DNA of 64,000 nucleotides from Tetragenococcus halophilus subsp. flandriensis (GTDB taxonomy: Bacteria > Bacillota > Bacilli > Lactobacillales > Enterococcaceae), in assembly GCF_030161475.1 (NCBI RefSeq), contig NZ_BSUG01000006.1, positions 1 to 64,000 of the forward strand. The letters are read 5' to 3'. Shown in pieces: positions 8,007-14,687 of this stretch. The translations under genes were made by a program, and so were the position numbers. A model generated the notes under the pieces. That model had not been told where the DNA came from, searched no databases, and saw only the letters and a program-made list of their open reading frames with translations. Each line of letters opens with the position of its first letter. Position 1 is the stretch's first letter.

Positions 8007-8051
8007 AAAAAATGGCAAGAGAGTTTTATTCGCTCTCCTGCCATTTTTTAT
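8007..8051. terminator. Bidirectional terminator between ponA and dnaD
   Basis: AAAAAATGGCAAGAGAG pairs with CTCTCCTGCCATTTTTT (one mismatch) around a short loop, with A and T runs on the two sides, so it can serve both convergent genes. Confidence 0.88.
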
Positions 8052-8067
8052 TTTCACTTGCTAAAAG

Positions 8068-8766
8068 TCATTCGTCTTCTAACCAATTATGTAAAGAAAC
8101 ATTTGGTAAGTCTTTTTCATTTCTACTACCTTCTTTTTTCATCATATTCCTTTTACGTTTTTTCTGCTCTTCTTCTACTTGTTGCTCAGTTGTAATGTTT
8201 TTCCGTTCCCAGGAGAGCAAAACACGATCAATATAATTTAAACTATAAGCTTGATTTAAAACAGCTTCTTTTAAAGCCAAACGAATTAAATCAGGAGAAT
8301 ATTGGTCCTCCTCGATCCATTGACCGATGCGTTGGAACTCAATTGGCGATAAGGCGCGACCAAATTCTTTTTCAAACATTTGATATAATGCTTGTACCTT
8401 TTGCTCGTAATCTTTTTCTCCTTCTTTTTTACGTTCTTGGCTTTGCAGTAATGCTAGTTTTTCAAAAATGGCTGAAAAATCATAGAAATCATTTCTAATT
8501 CCTTGTCTATCTTTCTCCGATTCAATAGTAATCACTTGTTTTTCTACCAATTGATTCAATAAATTATAAATTTCTTTTTGATCACAGCCCATATTTTTCG
8601 CAATAGGAGCTAAATCAGGGAAATCATTGCCCAGTTCATGATATTTATATAGCTGGATCCATAAAATAAATTCATCATTGCTTAGTCCCAATTGCCTGTA
8701 ATGTTCAATTAGAAGGTTGGAAAGTACAGTTTGTCCACCTTTTAAATAATCTTGTAGTGAAATCAT
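8068..8766 (-). CDS. dnaD: DNA replication initiation protein DnaD
   Basis: 232 residues. DnaD acts with DnaB and DnaI in loading the replicative helicase. An N-terminal winged-helix/oligomerisation domain (about 1-110) is followed by the conserved DnaD/DnaB C-terminal domain (about 125-200, including FGRALSPIEFQRI and the closing NYIDRVLLSWERK). The last 30 residues are basic then acidic. In Bacillus dnaD-nth-ypoC sit beside ponA; here nth and ypoC are absent from the interval. The ATG follows AAAAGGAG, but only 26 bases separate it from the terminator hairpin after perR, leaving little room for a promoter of its own. Confidence 0.9.
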   Translation of the reverse strand: MISLQDYLKGGQTVLSNLLIEHYRQLGLSNDEFILWIQLYKYHELGNDFPDLAPIAKNMGCDQKEIYNLLNQLVEKQVITIESEKDRQGIRNDFYDFSAIFEKLALLQSQERKKEGEKDYEQKVQALYQMFEKEFGRALSPIEFQRIGQWIEEDQYSPDLIRLALKEAVLNQAYSLNYIDRVLLSWERKNITTEQQVEEEQKKRKRNMMKKEGSRNEKDLPNVSLHNWLEDE

Positions 8767-8792
8767 AAAAATGCTCCTTTTAATAAGTTACG

Positions 8793-8832
8793 AAAAAGCT
8801 GTTTCTTTCTTTTAATAGAAACAGCTTTTTTA
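8793..8832 (-). terminator. Terminator after perR, just upstream of dnaD
   Basis: AAAAAGCTGTTTCT and AGAAACAGCTTTTTT pair over 14 bp with a 10-base loop. On the minus strand it ends in CTTTTTC and is followed almost at once by the dnaD ribosome binding site. Confidence 0.8.
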
Positions 8833-8837
8833 TTATA

Positions 8838-9269
8838 TCATTTTTCAATTTTTGTTTGGCATCTTGGACAAAGTCCATATACTTCCAAACGATGACTATC
8901 GATATCATAGCCTGTTAATTTTCCAGCTGCCATTTCCACATCTTCTAAACCTGGATAGTAAAAATCAGTAATTTTTCCGCAATTTCTACAAATTGCATGA
9001 TAATGAAGTTCTGTAAAAAAGTCAAACCGACTAGAAGCGTCTCCATAATTCATTTCTCTGATTAAACCAATTTTAGTAAATAACTTTAAATTATTGTAAA
9101 CTGTTGCTACACTCATTCCAGGAAAATTATCTTCAATTGATTTATAGATCGTCTCAGCAGTGGGATGTTCATTTGAGTAAGCTAAAAACTCTAGAATAGC
9201 TTTGCGTTGCGGCGTGATCCGGATATGTTCTTCTTTTAACCGTCGTAATGCTTCATCAAAACTTCTCAA
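8838..9269 (-). CDS. perR: Peroxide-sensing Fur-family repressor PerR
   Basis: 143 residues. The regulatory metal ligands of PerR are all present at positions equivalent to Bacillus H37, D85, H91, H93 and D104: here His35, Asp83, His89, His91 and Asp102. The Asp in the ITDF motif is what separates PerR from Fur. The structural zinc site is CRNC (94-97) and CPRC (134-137). An N-terminal winged helix contains SVATVYNNL. The start is taken as TTG at 9269, six bases after GGAGGGGG; the ATG five codons earlier is itself part of that ribosome binding site. PerR normally represses catalase, ferritin-like and metal-transport genes, none of which lie in this window. Confidence 0.9.
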   Translation of the reverse strand: MRSFDEALRRLKEEHIRITPQRKAILEFLAYSNEHPTAETIYKSIEDNFPGMSVATVYNNLKLFTKIGLIREMNYGDASSRFDFFTELHYHAICRNCGKITDFYYPGLEDVEMAAGKLTGYDIDSHRLEVYGLCPRCQTKIEK

Positions 9270-9354
9270 TGCGACCCCCTCCATTTTCTACTAATTTTAT
9301 AATACTATGACTTTCGCTTTTTTTCTAGCATTTTTGCTAAGTTCATTCAAAAAT

Positions 9355-9489
9355 GGCTGAGATAAAAACCCCTAGCAATGTTCATTTTTTGAATAACTAG
9401 AAGAAAAATTCTTCAATTCAGTTGCTTCTTACCGCAAAAAACTGAATTCGTTAATTCATGAATCATTGCTAAGGGTCTATATCTCAGCC
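9355..9489. repeat. Long imperfect inverted-repeat element
   Basis: A 135-bp near-palindrome. Outer arms 9355-9380 and 9464-9489 match at 23 of 26 positions (GGCTGAGATA...TAGCAATG against its complement). An inner pair AATTCAGTT (9415-9423) / AACTGAATT (9440-9448) makes a second stem. It fills the space between the stop of the GH73 gene and the perR promoter region, has no coding potential, and has no long T run, so it is more than a simple terminator. It could be a small non-autonomous repeat element or a structured RNA. Confidence 0.75.
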
Positions 9490-9502
9490 CTTAAACAAAA
9501 TA

Positions 9503-10378
9503 TTAAACATTTAATTGTTGTCCTACTGAAACCATTTGATCTGTTAGTCCATTATTAGCCATCAACTCATCTAAAGAAATTCCATGATTTTGTGCGATAT
9601 CCCATAAAGTATCGCCTTGTTGTACGGTATAGGTTGAACCTGTACTTGCAGATGCCTGCGTTTGTTCAGAAGTCGACTCACTTTCTGCACTATCCTCTGT
9701 CTCTTGAGTTGAATCCATAGTATCCCCAGCTTGTGCTGGTGTATCAAACTGCGTTAAATTATAAGCTTCAATTAAGGCATTAAGTTTTTGACCATAATCC
9801 GGATCAGTAGCATATCTTCCCGTAAGATAAGACGTTGCATCTGTATAACTAGACGTTTGGCTTTTCCAAGTTCCTTCATAATTAGGCGCACCAGATGAGT
9901 AACTAGAAGCTTTCAAAACAGCTGCATGATCCTGTAAAGACTCTTCATAACTATTGTAAACTCTAAATGGTTCGTCCATAGTTTCCCACTTGCCATCAAC
10001 ATATTCTTTGGTGGACATCCAAGTCGAAGGTTCTTGACCATAAGCTTTCACACCAAATAAATTGTATGTAGGTGAAGAAGAAAGAGAAGAATTGCCGTTA
10101 CCACTTTCTAACAACGCTTGTGCAATCATAACAGAAGCATACAAGTCATTGCTGTCTGCAATCTGTTGTGCTGAAGTACCAATTTGATTAATTAAATAAG
10201 AAGCTTCATTTTCTGATGGTTGATACTCTTCTGCATAGCTTTCCTGTGGAAGTAAAGCTGCCGTAGTCGGAGCAATAACCAAGCCTGTACCTACCAATGA
10301 TAATACTGTTTTCTTATTAAACTTTTTATCAAATGTTCTCTTTTTTTGATGACGCTCACTACGTGTTCTGTAAACCAT
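9503..10378 (-). CDS. Secreted N-acetylglucosaminidase (GH73) with LysM domain
   Basis: 291 residues. A basic N-terminus and hydrophobic stretch form a signal peptide ending near SYA-EE (about residue 49). Residues 55-210 are a GH73 glucosaminidase domain with the catalytic Glu at about 91 in QALLESGNGNSSLS and the typical YNLFGVKA and DPDYGQKLNALI motifs. A Ser/Thr/Glu linker leads to one LysM domain at about 249-291 that binds peptidoglycan. It would cleave glycan strands during wall growth or cell separation. Start ATG follows GGAGGAGG. It resembles the catalytic part of enterococcal AtlA-type autolysins but has a single LysM. Confidence 0.9.
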   Translation of the reverse strand: MVYRTRSERHQKKRTFDKKFNKKTVLSLVGTGLVIAPTTAALLPQESYAEEYQPSENEASYLINQIGTSAQQIADSNDLYASVMIAQALLESGNGNSSLSSSPTYNLFGVKAYGQEPSTWMSTKEYVDGKWETMDEPFRVYNSYEESLQDHAAVLKASSYSSGAPNYEGTWKSQTSSYTDATSYLTGRYATDPDYGQKLNALIEAYNLTQFDTPAQAGDTMDSTQETEDSAESESTSEQTQASASTGSTYTVQQGDTLWDIAQNHGISLDELMANNGLTDQMVSVGQQLNV

Positions 10379-10578
10379 AACATCCTCCTCCGGGAAACTT
10401 TTAAAAAACTTTGTTAAGAAAATTAAGAAATCTATAAGAATAATTGTAAATTAAAAAAGGAAATAAAACAACATTTTTACTCCATTTTATTTAAAAAACC
10501 CTTACATTAACCTTGCTAACTACTAATATAGCAATAAAAGATTTCAAGAAAACTTTTAAAAGTTTTTAAAAAGATAAC

Positions 10579-10617
10579 AAAAAGCACGGAAAGTTTATTA
10601 AGCTTCCGTGCTTTTTT
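10579..10617. terminator. Terminator after tkt
   Basis: AAAAAGCACGGAA and TTCCGTGCTTTTTT pair over 13 bp with a 13-base loop. T runs on both strands make it usable in both directions; tkt ends four bases away. Confidence 0.88.
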
Positions 10618-10621
10618 AGAG

Positions 10622-12619
10622 CTAGTCCATTGATTTAAAAATCGATACAATGTTTTCTGCAGTAAATCCGTATTCTTCTAATACTTTACCACCTGGAGCT
10701 GAAGCACCAAAACGATCGATTGTTAGTAACTCACCATCGTCTTTAACATATTTATGCCAGCCAAATGAAGCACCTGCTTCGATACCTAAACGTTTTTTAA
10801 TACCGCTTGGTAGAACAGATTCTTTATAGGCTTCACTTTGTTGTTCAAATAAATCAAAACTTGGAAGAGAAACCACTGAAACATCAATATCGTCACTTGC
10901 TAATTTTTCTTGGGCTTCTACTGCCAGATGAACCTCAGAACCCGTAGCAATTAAAATTCCATCCGGTTTATTGCCTTTTTGTGGAGAAATGACATATCCA
11001 CCTTTAGCTAGATTTTCTTCAGCATCTTCTGTAGTACCAGCTAGTGTAGGTAGATTTTGACGGCTTAAAACAAGCATTGTTGGATGTGTTTTAGCCTGCA
11101 TAGCCATTTTCCAAGCTGCTCGAGTTTCGTTTCCATCAGCAGGACGGATAACACTCATGTTCGGCATAGCACGTAAACTAGCTAAATGTTCAACAGGTTC
11201 GTGAGTAGGTCCATCTTCACCTACAGCAACAGAATCGTGAGTAAACACATAAGTTGTAGGTAAATGTTGGATAGCTGCTAAACGTAACGCAGGACGACAA
11301 TAATCACTAAAGACAAAGAATGTTCCGCCGTATATCTTGGTCCCGCCATGTAATTGGATACCGTTCATAATCGCAACCATGGCAAATTCCCGTACACCAA
11401 ACCAAATATTACGTCCTTCATATTGACCAGGCGCAAAATCTTGATCGTCAGTTGCCATTGTATTGTTTGAAGAAGATAAATCTGCCGATCCCCCCCAGAA
11501 AGAAGGCAATGCTTTAGAAATTGCTTGAATAACATCCTGGCTTGATTTACGGCTAGCTTGTCCACTACCTACATCATAATGTGGTAACTCTTTATCCCAA
11601 CCTGATGGCAGCTCACCAGCAAAAGCTTTTTTCAATTGTTCTGCTTCATCTGGATATTTCTTCTCATAAGCCGCGAATAAGTCGTTCCATTCAGCCTCTG
11701 CCTTTTCACCACGATCTATCATCGTTTCCTTAAAACGAGTAGCTGCTTCTTCTGGCACTGTAAATTCAGGGTAATCCCAGCCAAAGAAATGCTTAGCTGC
11801 GGTAACACCTTCTTCACCAAGAGCAGCACCATGAACAGCTGCAGTTCCTTCTTTTGGTGAACCTAAACCAATAACTGTTTTTACTTCGATCAATGTTGGT
11901 TGATCTGTATTCTTTCGAGCTTCTTCAATTGCTTTAGCAATGGCTTCCATATCTGTGCCATCTTCTACTAATAAATATTGCCAACCATATGCTTCATAAC
12001 GTTTACCCACATTTTCAGTAAACGCTTTAGAAGTTGGGCCATCTAAAGAAATCTCATTGGAATCATATAAAACGATCAATTTTCCCAATTGTAAATGACC
12101 TGCTAAAGAGGACGCTTCTTGGGATACACCTTCCATCAAATCACCGTCACCTGCTAATGCATAAGTATAGTGATCAATAATGGAGAAATCTTCTTTATTA
12201 TACTGGGCAGCCAAATGAGCTTCTGTCATTGCCATACCTACTGCCATAGCAAGACCTTGACCTAAAGGACCGGTTGTCGCTTCTACTCCATCGATGTCGC
12301 CAACTTCGGGATGACCTGGTGTTTGGCTACCGTACTGGCGAAAGTTTTTTAGATCATCGATTGAAATATTATAACCAGAACAGTGCAATAAACTATATAA
12401 TAAAGCTGAACCATGTCCTGCCGATAAAACAAAACGATCTCGATCGACCCAGTTCCGTGAAGTTTTCGGATTCACTTTCAAATATTTTGTCCATAAAGCA
12501 TAAGCCATTGGTGCAGCGCCTAAAGGTAAGCCAGGGTGACCTGAATTAGCTTTTTGGACAGCGTCAATGCTTAATGTTCGCAGCGTATTTACGCCTATTT
12601 CATCAATCTCATCAAACAA
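10622..12619 (-). CDS. tkt: Transketolase
   Basis: 665 residues, the normal length. Thiamine diphosphate-dependent enzyme that moves two-carbon units between sugar phosphates in the pentose phosphate pathway. The N-terminal ThDP-binding domain has [14 protein letters not shown] and [13 protein letters not shown]; the middle pyrimidine domain has [24 protein letters not shown] and the transketolase signature; the C-terminal domain follows. ATG preceded by GGAGGG. A full promoter lies upstream. Position next to ynzC and lexA matches Bacillus (lexA-yneA-yneB-ynzC-tkt). Confidence 0.96.
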   Translation of the reverse strand: MFDEIDEIGVNTLRTLSIDAVQKANSGHPGLPLGAAPMAYALWTKYLKVNPKTSRNWVDRDRFVLSAGHGSALLYSLLHCSGYNISIDDLKNFRQYGSQTPGHPEVGDIDGVEATTGPLGQGLAMAVGMAMTEAHLAAQYNKEDFSIIDHYTYALAGDGDLMEGVSQEASSLAGHLQLGKLIVLYDSNEISLDGPTSKAFTENVGKRYEAYGWQYLLVEDGTDMEAIAKAIEEARKNTDQPTLIEVKTVIGLGSPKEGTAAVHGAALGEEGVTAAKHFFGWDYPEFTVPEEAATRFKETMIDRGEKAEAEWNDLFAAYEKKYPDEAEQLKKAFAGELPSGWDKELPHYDVGSGQASRKSSQDVIQAISKALPSFWGGSADLSSSNNTMATDDQDFAPGQYEGRNIWFGVREFAMVAIMNGIQLHGGTKIYGGTFFVFSDYCRPALRLAAIQHLPTTYVFTHDSVAVGEDGPTHEPVEHLASLRAMPNMSVIRPADGNETRAAWKMAMQAKTHPTMLVLSRQNLPTLAGTTEDAEENLAKGGYVISPQKGNKPDGILIATGSEVHLAVEAQEKLASDDIDVSVVSLPSFDLFEQQSEAYKESVLPSGIKKRLGIEAGASFGWHKYVKDDGELLTIDRFGASAPGGKVLEEYGFTAENIVSIFKSMD

Positions 12620-12664
12620 TACGAACCCTCCTATTTAGGTTAAATTTACTTTTAATACTATTTC

Positions 12665-12693
12665 ATTATAAAAGATCAATCGCTTTTTTTCAA
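12665..12693 (-). promoter_or_regulatory. tkt: tkt promoter
   Basis: Minus-strand TTGAAA (12688-12693), a 17-bp spacer, and TATAAT (12665-12670): a near-consensus housekeeping promoter 45 bases before the tkt ATG. Confidence 0.75.
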
Positions 12694-12702
12694 CTAAAAT
12701 TG

Positions 12703-12745
12703 AAAAGGGATACACCGCTTATCAACGATCGTGTAATCCCTTTTT
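12703..12745 (-). terminator. Terminator overlapping the end of ynzC
   Basis: AAAGGGATTACAC and GTGTATCCCTTT pair with one bulged base. The first arm lies inside the last codons of ynzC. The hairpin separates ynzC from the tkt promoter. Confidence 0.7.
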
Positions 12746-12967
12746 CTTTTGTATTTTCTTTAGTTTTTCGGGTGTAACATCTTTTCCGTCAGGATCCACA
12801 ACTTTCATCCCTTCGATATGTTTTCTCATGCCTCCACGAAAATCTTGCAGATATTCTTTTCTTAGTGCATCTTGTTCTTTTTGTTCTTTATCTGTTAAAC
12901 CGTCTGTCTTTTTTTTATTTGCTAGTTCATTAATACGATTTATTTTTTCATCTGATATCATTACCAT
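12722..12967 (-). CDS. ynzC: DUF896 family small protein (YnzC type)
   Basis: 81 residues, cytosolic, highly charged. [17 protein letters not shown] followed by [18 protein letters not shown] and a FRGG motif is the DUF896 signature; the fold is a helical hairpin and the function is unknown. The start is set at the ATG following GGAAGGAG at 12967; the longer frame adds a hydrophobic stretch with no site. In Bacillus ynzC lies in the SOS-induced yneA-yneB-ynzC operon; here it is alone, divergent from lexA and with its own promoter. Confidence 0.88.
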   Translation of the reverse strand: MVMISDEKINRINELANKKKTDGLTDKEQKEQDALRKEYLQDFRGGMRKHIEGMKVVDPDGKDVTPEKLKKIQKKKGLHDR

Positions 12968-12986
12968 AACTCCTTCCTTTCTTTTT

Positions 12987-13015
12987 ATCATACACAAGGA
13001 TAACATAAAAAACAA
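12987..13015 (-). promoter_or_regulatory. ynzC: ynzC promoter
   Basis: Minus-strand TTGTTT (13010-13015), 17-bp spacer, and TATGAT (12987-12992) preceded by TG. The LexA box at 13037-13050 lies upstream of this -35, so repression of ynzC by that box is possible but not obvious. Confidence 0.6.
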
Positions 13016-13036
13016 ACCACAGCATCTAAATTAATG

Positions 13037-13050
13037 CGAACGTTTGTTTG
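13037..13050. promoter_or_regulatory. LexA (SOS) box upstream of lexA
   Basis: CGAACGTTTGTTTG fits the Gram-positive SOS consensus CGAAC-N4-GTTYG. It overlaps the -35 of the lexA promoter, the usual arrangement for autorepression. Confidence 0.9.
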
Positions 13051-13076
13051 AATTCTATAACAACTTATGCTAAACT
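13048..13076 (+). promoter_or_regulatory. lexA: lexA promoter
   Basis: TTGAAT (13048-13053), 17-bp spacer, TAAACT (13071-13076). The -35 overlaps the last bases of the LexA box. Confidence 0.7.
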
Positions 13077-13108
13077 TTAATTAATAAGAAAGAGAGAAGG
13101 TGTTAACT

Positions 13109-13726
13109 TTGGCAAAAAAAACAGAGAATCGACAGATTGAAGTTCTTAAATTTATCCATACGATTGTCAGTCAAAAAGGATACCCACCTACTGTTAGGGA
13201 GATTGGCGAAGGCGTTAGTTTATCTTCTACTTCAACTGTTCATGGGCATCTATCGCGTTTAGAAAAAAAAGGAATGATTCAACGTGACCCTACAAAACCA
13301 CGTGCTATTGAGCTGACCTCTTTAGGATTAGAAGCAATCGGTGTGCAACAAGAAAGTATTCCAATGCTTGGTACAGTTACAGCTGGTGAACCTATTTTAG
13401 CGGTTGAAGAAGCTTCAGATTATTTTCCTATTCCGCCCAATTTAAATACCCATGACGGGCAATTATTTATGCTTACTATACGTGGCGAAAGTATGATCAA
13501 TGTGGGAATTCTAGATGGAGACCAAGTCATTGTTCGCAAACAAAACTTTGCCGAAAATGGAGACATTGTCATCGCAATGACTGAGGATGAAGAAGCAACC
13601 TGTAAGAGATTCTATAAAGAAAAGGATCATATTCGTTTACAACCTGAAAATGATTTTATGGAACCGATCATTTTGCCAATAGTTAAAATCTTAGGACAAG
13701 TTGTTGGGCTCTATCGCCATTTCTAA
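13109..13726 (+). CDS. lexA: SOS repressor LexA
   Basis: 205 residues, standard length. An N-terminal winged helix (1-70, with [17 protein letters not shown]) binds the SOS box. The C-terminal S24 self-cleavage domain has the Ala92-Gly93 cleavage site (TVTAGEP), catalytic Ser128 in RGESM and Lys166 in CKRF. The start is taken as TTG at 13109, eight bases after AGAGAAGG, giving [12 protein letters not shown]; an in-frame GTG three codons earlier overlaps the ribosome binding site. Boxes recognised by this protein are visible at lexA itself, at the downstream small gene and at uvrBA. Confidence 0.96.
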   Translation: MAKKTENRQIEVLKFIHTIVSQKGYPPTVREIGEGVSLSSTSTVHGHLSRLEKKGMIQRDPTKPRAIELTSLGLEAIGVQQESIPMLGTVTAGEPILAVEEASDYFPIPPNLNTHDGQLFMLTIRGESMINVGILDGDQVIVRKQNFAENGDIVIAMTEDEEATCKRFYKEKDHIRLQPENDFMEPIILPIVKILGQVVGLYRHF

Positions 13727-13738
13727 CAAAATATCAGT

Positions 13739-13773
13739 AAGATCTTCAAAAAAATGAAGATCTTTTATTTTTT
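13739..13773 (+). terminator. lexA terminator
   Basis: AAGATCTTCA and TGAAGATCTT pair over 10 bp, followed by TTATTTTTT. It isolates lexA from the next gene. Confidence 0.82.
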
Positions 13774-13775
13774 AC

Positions 13776-13804
13776 TTTACAAAGGGAACAAATATTCGTA
13801 TAAT
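13776..13804 (+). promoter_or_regulatory. Promoter of the SOS-controlled small membrane protein
   Basis: TTTACA (13776-13781), exactly 17 bp, TATAAT (13799-13804). Close to consensus and directly followed by a LexA box. Confidence 0.85.
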
Positions 13805-13811
13805 GAATTTA

Positions 13812-13825
13812 CAAACGTTTGTTCG
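13812..13825. promoter_or_regulatory. LexA box at the start site of the small membrane protein gene
   Basis: CAAACGTTTGTTCG fits the SOS consensus with one change in the left arm. It begins seven bases after the -10 and covers the predicted transcription start, so LexA binding should block initiation. Confidence 0.85.
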
Positions 13826-13849
13826 CATATAAGAAGGGAGTCATTTACT

Positions 13850-14044
13850 ATGAAAGGAATACGTCGTTTTGGGTTGATGATCGTTATATTATTAATTGGT
13901 ATCACAATCGGGCACTTTGGTCTTTTTATTTCAACTCTATTTGTCTGTCCTTTAATTACCTTATGGCTATTACTCTGGGATGATAAAAAGAATAGTCAAC
14001 TAGAATATAAACGTCAAATACATCGTTATCAAACAAAGCCATGA
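13850..14044 (+). CDS. Small SOS-regulated membrane protein in the yneA position
   Basis: 64 residues: MKGIRRF, then about 36 hydrophobic residues (8-43, enough for one long or two short membrane helices, broken near GHFG), then a charged tail DDKKNSQLEYKRQIHRYQ. The ATG at 13850 follows AAGAAGGGAG; the longer upstream frame runs through the promoter and LexA box and is not credible. It occupies the place of yneA, the Bacillus SOS division inhibitor, but has no LysM domain and is much shorter. Staphylococcal SosA is a comparable small SOS-induced membrane inhibitor next to lexA. A role in halting division after DNA damage is inference from location and control, not from sequence similarity. 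Confidence 0.75.
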   Translation: MKGIRRFGLMIVILLIGITIGHFGLFISTLFVCPLITLWLLLWDDKKNSQLEYKRQIHRYQTKP

Positions 14045-14089
14045 AAAAAGAAGCTTAAAACCAACTCAAATGGTTTTAAGCTTCTTTTA
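14045..14089. terminator. Bidirectional terminator between the small membrane protein gene and apt
   Basis: AAAAGAAGCTTAAAACCA and TGGTTTTAAGCTTCTTTT pair perfectly over 18 bp around ACTCAAA. Confidence 0.92.
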
Positions 14090-14118
14090 TAACTCTTTAC
14101 TCTTTTAAAAACAATGTA

Positions 14119-14631
14119 TTAATAGTCTAATAAAGTAAGTATCTCGTAGTCTTCAATCTTATCTCTTCCATGTAAATCTAATAATTCAATCAAAAAAGCA
14201 CAACCGATAACGACGCCACCTAATTTTTCAACTAGATCTATCGTAGCCTTTACAGTACCGCCAGTAGCTAGCAAGTCATCACAAACAAGTACTCTTTGTC
14301 CAGGTTTAATAGCATCCTCGTGTAGCGTCAAGGTATCCTGACCGTATTCTTTATCGTAGGTCACTTCAATCGTTTTACGGGGTAATTTGCCTGGTTTACG
14401 AACAGGCGCAAAACCTACGCCAACCTCATAAGCTACGGGACAACCTACGATAAATCCACGCGCTTCAGGCCCTACCACCATATCGATTTGCTTTTTATCA
14501 GCATAATCAACAATTTTATTTACTGCTTCACGGTAAGCTTTACCATCTGCCATAAGAGGTGAGATATCTCTAAAGGTAACGCCTTCTTCGGGGTAATCAG
14601 GAATACTTGCAATATAATCTTCTAAATTCAC
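14119..14631 (-). CDS. apt: Adenine phosphoribosyltransferase
   Basis: 170 residues. Converts adenine and PRPP to AMP (purine salvage). The PRPP-binding motif [13 protein letters not shown] lies at about 114-126, and the N-terminal [18 protein letters not shown] is typical of Apt. Start codon is GTG at 14631 with AGGAGG eight bases upstream. It follows recJ by 56 bp on the same strand, the recJ-apt order of Bacillus, but relA does not follow here. Confidence 0.96.
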   Translation of the reverse strand: MNLEDYIASIPDYPEEGVTFRDISPLMADGKAYREAVNKIVDYADKKQIDMVVGPEARGFIVGCPVAYEVGVGFAPVRKPGKLPRKTIEVTYDKEYGQDTLTLHEDAIKPGQRVLVCDDLLATGGTVKATIDLVEKLGGVVIGCAFLIELLDLHGRDKIEDYEILTLLDY

Positions 14632-14687
14632 TTATTTTTCCTCCTAATAAACGTGCGTATAATATTTTTAATATCGAATACTTGTTT

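Noticed and set aside
7551-8195. 214-residue Lys/Gln-rich ORF within ponA
   Set aside because: It is the shifted frame of the GAA-rich acidic tail of PBP1A, has no ribosome binding site and is low complexity.
9290-9320. PerR box in the perR promoter
   Set aside because: TATTATAAAATTAGTA matches only one half of the 7-1-7 consensus; too weak to call autoregulation.
9355-9400. Resemblance to a TPP riboswitch (CTGAGA followed by ACCC)
   Set aside because: The other conserved TPP segments are missing and the sequence is explained by the inverted repeat; the neighbouring genes are not thiamine genes.
10490-10515. WalR-type site upstream of the GH73 gene
   Set aside because: TGTAAG-N5-TTTAAA matches the direct-repeat consensus only with one mismatch per half in a very AT-rich region; chance cannot be excluded.
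13754-13849. 32-residue N-terminal extension of the SOS small protein
   Set aside because: That stretch holds the promoter and LexA box, so it cannot be translated from this transcript.
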